From positions 1 to 9,350 of the forward strand of contig DXRF01000099.1 in assembly GCA_019411205.1 (NCBI GenBank): DNA of 9,350 nt, given 5' to 3'. Positions 1-5,083 of this stretch are shown here, one piece after another. Within the stretch, counting starts at the first letter, position 1; each line of letters opens with the position of its first letter. The position numbers and the translations under genes were made by a program. Source of the stretch: Parabacteroides sp. (GTDB lineage Bacteria > Bacteroidota > Bacteroidia > Bacteroidales > Tannerellaceae). The notes below the pieces were generated by a model, which was not told where the DNA came from, did not search any database, and worked only from the letters and a program-made list of their open reading frames with translations.

Positions 1-48
1 ATCGGGGTGCCCTTCAGACACCGATTCGGAGGTGAATAAATAACTCAT
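1..48 (-). CDS. metK: S-adenosylmethionine synthetase, N-terminal fragment cut by the window edge
   Basis: MetK makes S-adenosylmethionine from methionine and ATP in the cytoplasm. Only the first 16 codons lie in the window. They read MSYLFTSESVSEGHPD, which contains the highly conserved N-terminal motif of MetK (FTSESVSEGHPDK); its His lies in the ATP/methionine site. The ATG is at 48-46 and the frame is open to the edge. No Shine-Dalgarno sequence precedes it, which is normal in Bacteroidetes. The gene follows the folK operon on the same strand but has its own promoter (265-294), and its leader holds a SAM-II-like riboswitch (198-252), which independently fits the identity. The short length is a cut-off, not a truncation of the gene. 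Confidence 0.9.
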   Translation of the reverse strand, partial: MSYLFTSESVSEGHPD

Positions 49-59
49 CGTTTTTTGAA

Positions 60-87
60 TTGACAATTGACAATTGACAATTGACAA
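60..87 (-). repeat. Four tandem 7-bp repeats just upstream of metK start
   Basis: Four exact copies of TTGACAA (TTGTCAA on the coding strand) run without interruption from 60 to 87, with partial units on each side. They lie 11 to 39 bases upstream of the metK ATG, inside the leader mRNA. Related CAATTG-bearing motifs recur at 126-131 and 280-308. Each unit junction contains the palindrome CAATTG, so the RNA can pair with itself in several registers. Copy number could change by slippage; whether it does is not visible from one sequence. Confidence 0.85.
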
Positions 88-197
88 TTAAAAGGCATAA
101 ACCCAATAAAGTCAACAAGCAATCGGCAATTGACGGTTAATAAATCAAATAAAGGATTGACGAGGGGAAATTTGCTTTGCCGGACGGCAGTTAAAAA

Positions 198-252
198 GGA
201 CTTGTTTTTAGCATTTTTTCCTGTGGTTGCAAGCAATACAAATCTATCCACA
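198..252 (-). ncRNA. SAM-II-like riboswitch (S-adenosylmethionine aptamer)
   Basis: The minus strand can fold as an H-type pseudoknot. P1 pairs TGTGG (252-248) with CCACA (226-222) around a 21-nt loop. The 5' part of that loop, GATTTG (244-239), pairs with CAAGTC (204-199) downstream as six pairs including one G-U. The conserved-looking signature stretches are GTATTGC (239-233) and AAAATGCTAAAAA (217-205). These match the SAM-II class as I know it from the metX element, where GUAUUGC and GCUAAAAA occupy the same positions. Finding it directly upstream of metK, the SAM synthetase, is the expected context: SAM binding would lower metK expression. No covariance search was run. It could belong to the SAM-II long-loop subtype instead. 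Confidence 0.75.
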
Positions 253-264
253 TCAATTCGGGCA

Positions 265-294
265 CAAAAATACGAAACAATTGACAATTGGCAA
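265..294 (-). promoter_or_regulatory. metK promoter, Bacteroidetes primary-sigma type
   Basis: On the minus strand TTG (294-292) is followed after 19 bases by TATTTTTG (272-265), an exact match to the Bacteroidetes -33/-7 consensus TTG-N19-21-TAnnTTTG. Transcription would start near 258, a few bases before the SAM-II-like element, which is the right place for a leader riboswitch. The -33 element lies within the CAATTG-rich repeat that follows the small basic gene, 15 bp from its stop codon. Confidence 0.75.
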
Positions 295-308
295 TTGATA
301 ATTGTCAA
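281..308. terminator. 9-bp inverted repeat abutting the operon's last stop codon, possible terminator
   Basis: TTGACAATT (281-289) and AATTGTCAA (300-308) form a 9-bp stem with a 10-nt loop. It directly follows the stop codon (311-309) of the last operon gene. On the minus strand the sequence after the stem is T-rich but broken (TTGTTTCGTATTTTTG). On the plus strand a long T-rich run (309-326) follows, so the element is better shaped as a plus-strand terminator. It overlaps the -33 element of the metK promoter. Weak, AT-rich stem; function uncertain. Confidence 0.35.
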
Positions 309-500
309 TTATTTTTTCTTTTTTGTGTTACGCAAAGCTTTTTTATACTTAAACTCCGCTTTCATCTTAGCAGAGCCTGATTTATGCGTTCCACGCAGGA
401 AATCCGAAAACTTAATCTTTTTCTCTCCAGCATTTTCGTCTTTTCCCTTTTTCTTAAAGACCATGCCGCCACCGGTCAATATCTTTTCTATATCATTCAT
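309..500 (-). CDS. Small lysine-rich protein of unknown function (63 aa)
   Basis: I do not recognise this family. The protein has 63 residues with 18 Lys and 2 Arg, so it is strongly basic, and it ends in four lysines. It has no signal peptide or membrane segment. Its N-terminus (MNDIEKILTGGGMVF) looks like a short amphipathic helix followed by a glycine turn; the rest is charged and probably disordered. Its ATG overlaps the folK stop codon as ATGA (497-500), a standard translational-coupling arrangement, which is the main reason to accept it as a real gene. A basic tail of this kind would suit nucleic-acid or ribosome binding, but that is only inference from composition. It is the last gene of the operon. 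Confidence 0.65.
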   Translation of the reverse strand: MNDIEKILTGGGMVFKKKGKDENAGEKKIKFSDFLRGTHKSGSAKMKAEFKYKKALRNTKKKK

Positions 501-955
501 AATCGTTCTTTTAAATCTATTATACGTTCTTTCAACACAGGATGCACGACAAACGGAGCTATTTCGGCCAAAGGATCCATCACAAACTTCCGTTCATGCA
601 TAAGAGGATGCGGTAAAGTAAGCTCCGGTTTCTGCAAAACCTCGTCCTCATACAGAAGGATATCGATATCGATAATGCGGTCATGATAGACTCCGTTACT
701 CTTTTCCGTACGGCCCAACTCCTTTTCGATCTGCTGGGTTATCTGCAATAATTCCAACGGAGAAAAAGAGGTCTTCAATTTAACAGCCGCATTCAAGAAA
801 AAGTTCTCGGACTCGAACCCCCACGGTTCCGTTTCATAGAAACCGGAAAGGGCGAGAATGTCTCCCACCCTTTCAGCCAACAACGCAGCGGCTGTTATCA
901 TGTTCCGTCGCTTATTCCCGATATTGGTTCCCAAGCCCAGGTATGCAATCGCCAT
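497..955 (-). CDS. folK: 2-amino-4-hydroxy-6-hydroxymethyldihydropteridine pyrophosphokinase
   Basis: FolK (HPPK) transfers pyrophosphate from ATP to 6-hydroxymethyl-dihydropterin, the step before dihydropteroate synthase in folate synthesis; it is cytoplasmic. The 152-residue protein is a normal single-domain length. Visible family landmarks are YLGLGTNIGNK (5-15), the pterin-site region ETEPWGFESENFFLNAAV (41-58), the paired magnesium-binding aspartates D96 and D98 in RIIDIDILLY, and LPHPLMHERKFVMDPLAEI (114-132). The usual Gly-Pro-Arg before the aspartates is replaced by Tyr-His-Asp-Arg (90-93), which I believe is a lineage variant and not a defect. The start lies 12 bases after queA, and its stop overlaps the next start, so it sits in the middle of the operon. 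Confidence 0.95.
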   Translation of the reverse strand: MAIAYLGLGTNIGNKRRNMITAAALLAERVGDILALSGFYETEPWGFESENFFLNAAVKLKTSFSPLELLQITQQIEKELGRTEKSNGVYHDRIIDIDILLYEDEVLQKPELTLPHPLMHERKFVMDPLAEIAPFVVHPVLKERIIDLKERL

Positions 956-967
956 AAACTCCCGTTT

Positions 968-2017
968 TTACAGGATTAACATGGCATCGCCATAAGCACC
1001 GAAACTATATTTTTCTTTCAATGCCACATCATAAGCATCCATGATCAGGTCATATCCGCCAAAAGAAGCTGTCATCATCAACAAAGTAGACAGTGGCATA
1101 TGGAAGTTCGTAATCATGCTGGACGCCACACTGAAATCATACGGCGGGAAAATGAACTTATTGGTCCACCCTTCAAACTCTTTCAAGTGACCGTCCGTAC
1201 TGACAGCCGTTTCGATAGCACGCATCACAGACGTACCAACCGCACAAATCTGGCGTCCGTTATCTTTCGCCGTATTCACGATATTCACAACATCCCCGTT
1301 CACAACCATCTGCTCAGAATCCATCTTATGCTTGGTCAGGTCTTCCACATCGATTTCGCGGAAATTGCCCAAACCTGAATGCAGTGTCAGATAAGCAAAC
1401 TGGCAATCCTTGATCTCCAAACGTTTCATCAGCTCACGGCTGAAATGAAGACCCGCAGCGGGAGCTACAACAGCACCTTCTTCCGTTGCAAAAATATTCT
1501 GATAACGATCTTCATCTTCCGGTTCTACAGGGCGGTCGATATATTTAGGCAGCGGAGTCTCACCCAATGCATACAACGCTTTTTTAAATTCGTCATGGTT
1601 CCCGTCATAAAGGAAACGCAAGGTACGGCCGCGTGATGTCGTATTGTCGATCACTTCAGCCACCATCGAATCATCTTCACCAAAATACAATTTATTACCG
1701 ATACGGATTTTACGGGCAGGATCGACCAATACATCCCAAAAACGGAGTTCCTCATTCAACTCACGCAACAGAAAAACTTCGATACGGGCTCCGGTCTTTT
1801 CCTTGTTTCCATATAAACGGGCAGGAAAAACCTTCGTGTTATTGAAAATGAACACATCTTTTTCTCCAAAATAGCTAAGCAAGTCCTTGAACACTTTATG
1901 TTCGATCTCTCCAGTCTTGCGATTGACAACCATCAATCTGGACTCATCCCTGTTCTTTGCCGGATGGAGAGCGATCAGCTCCTGCGGTAAGTTAAATTTG
2001 AATTTCGACAGTTTCAT
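968..2017 (-). CDS. queA: S-adenosylmethionine:tRNA ribosyltransferase-isomerase
   Basis: QueA moves the ribosyl group of SAM onto the preQ1 base already inserted at the wobble position of GUN-anticodon tRNAs, giving epoxyqueuosine. The 349 residues cover the full family length (about 350). Family landmarks in order: HPAKNRDESRL near residue 18, FNNTKVFPARL near 58, GETPLPKYI near 152, GAVVAPAAGLHF near 180, LTLHSGLGNF near 210, VGTSVMRAIE near 261, TNFHMPLSTL near 302, and the terminal YGDAMLIL. It starts 35 bases after truB, the largest gap in the operon, with no obvious internal promoter; both neighbouring genes are in the same direction. It consumes SAM, made by the product of metK, whose start lies about 900 bases beyond its stop codon. 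Confidence 0.96.
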   Translation of the reverse strand: MKLSKFKFNLPQELIALHPAKNRDESRLMVVNRKTGEIEHKVFKDLLSYFGEKDVFIFNNTKVFPARLYGNKEKTGARIEVFLLRELNEELRFWDVLVDPARKIRIGNKLYFGEDDSMVAEVIDNTTSRGRTLRFLYDGNHDEFKKALYALGETPLPKYIDRPVEPEDEDRYQNIFATEEGAVVAPAAGLHFSRELMKRLEIKDCQFAYLTLHSGLGNFREIDVEDLTKHKMDSEQMVVNGDVVNIVNTAKDNGRQICAVGTSVMRAIETAVSTDGHLKEFEGWTNKFIFPPYDFSVASSMITNFHMPLSTLLMMTASFGGYDLIMDAYDVALKEKYSFGAYGDAMLIL

Positions 2018-2052
2018 AATATAAATCTATTTTTATTTTATTCTTATCATTA

Positions 2053-2763
2053 TCAATCCTCACAATCCTTCTCGGTTGTGATATTTTCATCTAAAAAGAC
2101 ATCGATATCATCGGGAGACATACATTTGTCTAACGTGACCTCTCCGATACGAGTCCGTTCGAGAGCGATCAGATGAGCCCCCGACTGAAGGGCGACACCG
2201 ATATCACGTGCCAAAGCACGGATATAAGTCCCCTTGCTGCAAACCACCCGTATCTTTATTACCGGTAGGTCACACTCCAACAGCTCCATTTCATCGATCA
2301 CAAGCGTTTTGGACTTCAACTCCACTTCTTCACCTTTGCGAGCCAACTCATACGCCCGCTTACCATCCACCTTACAAGCCGAAAACACCGGCGGAATCTG
2401 CTGAATCATTCCCACGAACGACTGTAATACCTTCTCTACCTCCTCACGGGTAATATGTTCTGTCGGATATACTCCGTCTATCTCTTTTTCCAAATCAAAA
2501 GAAGGTGTCGTTTCCCCCAACTTCAAAGTTGCGACATACTCTTTCGTCTGATATTGAAATTCGTCTATCCTCTTGGTGGCCTTGCCCGTACAAACAATCA
2601 TTACCCCTGTCGCCAGCGGATCCAATGTTCCGGCGTGTCCCACTTTTATCTTTTTCACCTTCAGTTTCCGCGATAACTTATAGCGAAACTTGTTCACCAG
2701 GTCAAAAGAAGTCCATTTCAAGGGCTTATTAAAATATAATACTTCTCCTGCTATAAAATCCAT
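2053..2763 (-). CDS. truB: tRNA pseudouridine-55 synthase, short form without PUA domain
   Basis: TruB isomerises U55 in the T-loop of almost all tRNAs to pseudouridine. The 236 residues hold the whole catalytic domain. GHAGTLDPLATG (42-53) contains the catalytic nucleophile D48, at the same number as in E. coli; Y76 lies in the KEYVATLKLG stretch, and PPVFSACKVDGKRAYELARKG and CSKGTYIRALARDIG are the other conserved blocks. E. coli TruB has about 314 residues and a C-terminal PUA domain; here the protein ends in an acidic tail shortly after the catalytic fold. Short TruB forms are normal in Bacteroidetes, and nothing suggests a truncation. Its ATG is two bases after the uppP stop codon, so the two are almost certainly co-translated. 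Confidence 0.96.
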   Translation of the reverse strand: MDFIAGEVLYFNKPLKWTSFDLVNKFRYKLSRKLKVKKIKVGHAGTLDPLATGVMIVCTGKATKRIDEFQYQTKEYVATLKLGETTPSFDLEKEIDGVYPTEHITREEVEKVLQSFVGMIQQIPPVFSACKVDGKRAYELARKGEEVELKSKTLVIDEMELLECDLPVIKIRVVCSKGTYIRALARDIGVALQSGAHLIALERTRIGEVTLDKCMSPDDIDVFLDENITTEKDCED

Positions 2764-2765
2764 TC

Positions 2766-3566
2766 TTATTTAAGTAACGTACAGGCAATTGTAACCAAAC
2801 CTGCAATTGCACAATAGATGGCGAAATAAATCAGTTTTCCCTTCTTTACGATATTGATCATCCATTTACAAGCGATACATCCTGATACGAATGCAGCAAT
2901 AAAACCGACCACCAATGACAATGCCGGAATGTCGCCTGCTACCGCTTCACCTTTTACTGCTTTCATAACATCCAGCAACGCTTCACCCAAAATCGGGGGA
3001 ATAACCATCAGGAATGAGAACTGGGCCAGTTTCGCCTTATTGTTTCCTAATAACAAACCTGTCGCAATCGTTGTTCCGGAACGGGAAAGTCCCGGCATCA
3101 CGGCGCACGCCTGAGCCAAGCCGATGATAAAGGCATCCTTCATCGAGATATTTTCTTTCAGCCGAGGTTTAGCATAATAAGAGAATGCGAGCAACGAAGC
3201 TGTCAACAACAACATACAGCCGACAATCAGCAATCCCGATCCGAAGATGTCTTCCACCGTATCCTTGAAGAAGACGCCTACAATACCGATAGGAATCATA
3301 GAAATCAGGATATTGATCACATAGCGAGTTTCTGCATTCATCTTGAACTTAAACAGACCACGGAATATCCATTCGATCTCTTTCCATAAAATCACCAACG
3401 TACTAAACACGGTCGCCACATGGACAACAATCGTAAAAGCCAGATTTTCTTCTCCTTGAATACCGAACAAAGCTGAGCCGATAGCTAAATGTCCACTACT
3501 GCTGACCGGCAGGTATTCCGTAAGTCCCTGAACAATTCCCAGCACTAAAGCTTCAAACCAACTCAT
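2766..3566 (-). CDS. uppP: Undecaprenyl-diphosphatase (BacA family)
   Basis: UppP removes a phosphate from undecaprenyl diphosphate in the inner membrane, recycling the lipid carrier for peptidoglycan and surface glycans; extra copies confer bacitracin resistance. The 266-residue protein is mostly hydrophobic with about eight membrane segments. The N-terminal (E/Q)xxxE motif is Q13-G-L-T-E17, followed by PVSSSGHL with H26, and the phosphate-binding PGLSRSGTT lies at 158-166 with the catalytic R162. Length is typical (E. coli 273). Its ATG overlaps the stop of the DUF3098 gene as ATGA (3563-3566), and truB follows after two bases, so it is embedded in the operon. Confidence 0.96.
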   Translation of the reverse strand: MSWFEALVLGIVQGLTEYLPVSSSGHLAIGSALFGIQGEENLAFTIVVHVATVFSTLVILWKEIEWIFRGLFKFKMNAETRYVINILISMIPIGIVGVFFKDTVEDIFGSGLLIVGCMLLLTASLLAFSYYAKPRLKENISMKDAFIIGLAQACAVMPGLSRSGTTIATGLLLGNNKAKLAQFSFLMVIPPILGEALLDVMKAVKGEAVAGDIPALSLVVGFIAAFVSGCIACKWMINIVKKGKLIYFAIYCAIAGLVTIACTLLK

Positions 3567-3805
3567 TCCGCTACTTCCTTATTTTTGCTGTTTTTCAAAA
3601 TACCAAAAATCATCAATACGAAACCGACCACTGTCACAGCCGGAGCCACAACAATACGGCGGGAACTGAAAATCTCAGGATTGAAACCTGTCGGATCCTG
3701 CGAGCCGCCGCCACTCATCAACATAAAACCAATCGCGATAACAGCAACAGCAACAGCGATCAAAATAAAATTTTCTTTCCCAAAAGCAAAATCTCTCTTA
3801 GCCAT
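3563..3805 (-). CDS. DUF3098 family small membrane protein
   Basis: A Bacteroidetes-specific small inner-membrane protein of unknown function, 80 residues. The pattern FGKENFILIAV (8-18), IGFMLMSGG (24-32), FNPEIFSSRRIVVAP (41-55) and GFVLMIFGIL (61-70) matches the DUF3098 family as I know it. There are two hydrophobic helices, about 13-31 and 51-71, with a polar loop between them. I chose the ATG at 3805, four bases after the ftsX stop, because the family begins MAKRDFAFGK; an in-frame ATG ten codons upstream would overlap ftsX and adds a non-conserved AT-rich tail. The gene is consistently found between ftsX and uppP in this phylum, as far as I recall, suggesting a role near the cell envelope or division site, but that is inference. 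Confidence 0.88.
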   Translation of the reverse strand: MAKRDFAFGKENFILIAVAVAVIAIGFMLMSGGGSQDPTGFNPEIFSSRRIVVAPAVTVVGFVLMIFGILKNSKNKEVAE

Positions 3806-3809
3806 ACAT

Positions 3810-4688
3810 TTATATATAATATAGTTTATCAACACCCATTCGTAAATACTTGTTCACCGCAAAGACAGTAGCCGTAACCGAAAGCAGGATTCCCATTATC
3901 AATACACCGGCATAAACAATTATCAACGCTTTAATATCCAGCAGTTGGATAAAACCGGATAATTCGTTCTGCAAATAATACAACGCTCCCGTCAACATTA
4001 ATATTGCGAGGATGGACGCAAAAATGCCACTGACCACATTATACCACACAAACGGCCTTCTGATAAAACCGGGTGTAGCCCCCACCAGCTTCATCGTATG
4101 AATCAGAAAACGTTTGGAATAAATCAGCAAACGGATCGTGTTACTGATCAGTACAAACGAGATTGCCATCAACATTACGGCAAGTGTAAGCAAGATCAGG
4201 CTGACACGTTTCACATTGTCGTTCACCATCTGCATCATGTCTTTCCGGTAAAGCAGATCGGAAACGGAAGTATAGTTTTTTATTTTCTTTTCGATCAATT
4301 GCAAGCTGTCGGCATTCGCATATTCCGAATGCAATTTCACTTCAATGGAAGCCTGTAACGGATTAAAGCCCAAGAAGGTTTCGGGATTTTCGCCTAACTC
4401 CTCCTCGAGTTCCTTGGCAGCCTGTTCTTTCGATATATATTCGGTCGATTTGATATAAGGCAAAGCATCCAGCATCTTCTGCATCTTCTTTATATCCGCT
4501 TCTTTCTGATTATCTTTCAGTACGATCGAAAATGAAATGTTCTCCTTCACGTATACGGAAAGTTTGTTTCCCAACAACCCTATCAGAAAAACAAGTCCCA
4601 GCAGAAACAGTACCAATGAGATACTTATAATAGAAGTCAGACGAGAATTGAAGAAAGAAACAGTACTAACCTTTTTACCTTCAGCCAT
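3810..4688 (-). CDS. ftsX: Cell division protein FtsX (FtsEX permease subunit)
   Basis: FtsX is the membrane partner of the ATPase FtsE; together they regulate peptidoglycan hydrolases at the division septum. The 292-residue protein shows the expected layout: cytoplasmic N-tail, first membrane helix (about 19-40), a periplasmic domain (about 41-160), then three helices (about 162-186, 216-238 and 253-278). The family signature NTIRLLIYSKRF (183-194) with MKLVGATPGFIRRPF (199-213) is intact. I chose the ATG at 4688; an in-frame ATG at 4751 would add 21 residues of no family resemblance and lies at the predicted start of transcription. An AAGG sequence sits about nine bases before the chosen start. 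ftsE is not next to it in this window. It is the first gene of the operon. Confidence 0.93.
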   Translation of the reverse strand: MAEGKKVSTVSFFNSRLTSIISISLVLFLLGLVFLIGLLGNKLSVYVKENISFSIVLKDNQKEADIKKMQKMLDALPYIKSTEYISKEQAAKELEEELGENPETFLGFNPLQASIEVKLHSEYANADSLQLIEKKIKNYTSVSDLLYRKDMMQMVNDNVKRVSLILLTLAVMLMAISFVLISNTIRLLIYSKRFLIHTMKLVGATPGFIRRPFVWYNVVSGIFASILAILMLTGALYYLQNELSGFIQLLDIKALIIVYAGVLIMGILLSVTATVFAVNKYLRMGVDKLYYI

Positions 4689-4759
4689 TAGACGTAACCT
4701 TATTGTTATTAAATAAAGCGAGGAGATATGTTCAGAGAACACACCTCCCAATTTTTCTG

Positions 4760-4767
4760 CAAAAGAA
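4760..4767 (-). promoter_or_regulatory. Candidate -7 element for the ftsX operon
   Basis: The minus strand reads TTCTTTTG followed by CA, one mismatch from the Bacteroidetes -7 consensus TAnnTTTG. It lies about 72 bases before the ftsX ATG, beyond the hairpin that isolates the upstream gene. No TTG sits at the right spacing upstream, so the -33 half is missing or divergent. It is the best candidate in the gap but not strong. Confidence 0.35.
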
Positions 4768-4863
4768 CGAATAATTTATGAAATAGTGGCTACTTTACAA
4801 TTCTTTAACTACAAGTCACCGAGCATGGATGGATAAAAGCAGCATGCTTGCCTTAAATAAACG

Positions 4864-4916
4864 AAGAGACTGTATCAATACACATAGTGTATTCCGACAC
4901 AGTCTCTTGTTTTTTT
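4864..4916. terminator. Strong, probably bidirectional terminator hairpin
   Basis: AAGAGACTGT (4864-4873) pairs perfectly with ACAGTCTCTT (4899-4908). Inside it AATACAC (4877-4883) pairs with GTGTATT (4887-4893) around a 3-nt loop, separated by a small asymmetric interior loop: 17 pairs in all. On the plus strand seven T residues follow (4910-4916). On the minus strand, which is the direction of the upstream gene, the 3' side is CGTTTATTTAA, a poorer U-tract. It lies 176-220 bases after the stop of the large gene and ahead of ftsX, so termination between the two units is the likely role. Confidence 0.7.
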
Positions 4917-5083
4917 AACTGCTTTCAACCTTCACAGGCATACTGGCAGAAGAACTTTATTTCAATACTTTAGTATTAATAATATGATTGCTTGTTCGCC
5001 AGTCGCAGGCTACTTGGGTATTACAACCCGCACAATCTTATTTAGAATTATTTGATTATAATTGTAATGTTATTATTCTTAAA

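Larger units (their letters stand above)
49..258 (-). other. metK: metK 5' leader (about 210 nt)
   Basis: This is the untranslated stretch between the predicted metK start of transcription (about 258) and its ATG at 48. In transcript order it holds the SAM-II-like aptamer (252-198), a short GC hairpin (GCCG/CGGC around 189-180), an unassigned AT-rich stretch, and four tandem heptads (87-60). I found no credible gene here: the reading frames through it translate the CAATTG-rich repeats and have no family resemblance. The aptamer ends about 150 nt before the start codon, so direct masking of the ribosome site by the pseudoknot is not obvious from the primary sequence. Confidence 0.6.
4689..5083. 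other. Intergenic region between the large secreted-protein gene and ftsX
   Basis: This 395-bp gap holds, from right to left on the minus strand, a small GGGT/ACCC hairpin (5016-5029), a 6-bp inverted repeat AATACT/AGTATT (4964-4977), the strong hairpin at 4864-4908, and a candidate ftsX promoter (4760-4767). I saw no convincing small gene, tRNA or mobile-element end in it. Reading frames crossing it are short and unlike known proteins. Confidence 0.6.

Noticed and set aside
45..308. A minus-strand open frame of 87 codons over the metK leader
   Set aside because: Its translation is mostly the CAATTG heptad repeats read as protein (NCQLSIVNCQ), it overlaps the metK start out of frame, and it covers the promoter and riboswitch-like element.
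130..686. Overlapping plus-strand open frames across the leader, the small basic gene and the end of folK
   Set aside because: They run antisense to well-supported genes, have no family resemblance and are low-complexity in parts.
2053..2763. TruB as a truncated gene, since it lacks the C-terminal PUA domain
   Set aside because: The catalytic domain is complete, the next gene follows normally, and short PUA-less TruB proteins are usual in Bacteroidetes.
3806..3835. Longer start for the DUF3098 protein at 3835
   Set aside because: It overlaps ftsX and adds MLINYIIYKC, which is AT-rich and unlike the family start MAKRDFAFGK.
4689..4751. Longer start for FtsX at 4751
   Set aside because: The added 21 residues do not resemble FtsX, and the ATG lies at the predicted transcription start.
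5016..5029. GGGT/ACCC hairpin near the end of the large gene as a terminator
   Set aside because: The stem has only four pairs and no U-tract follows on the minus strand; the hairpin at 4864-4908 is far stronger.
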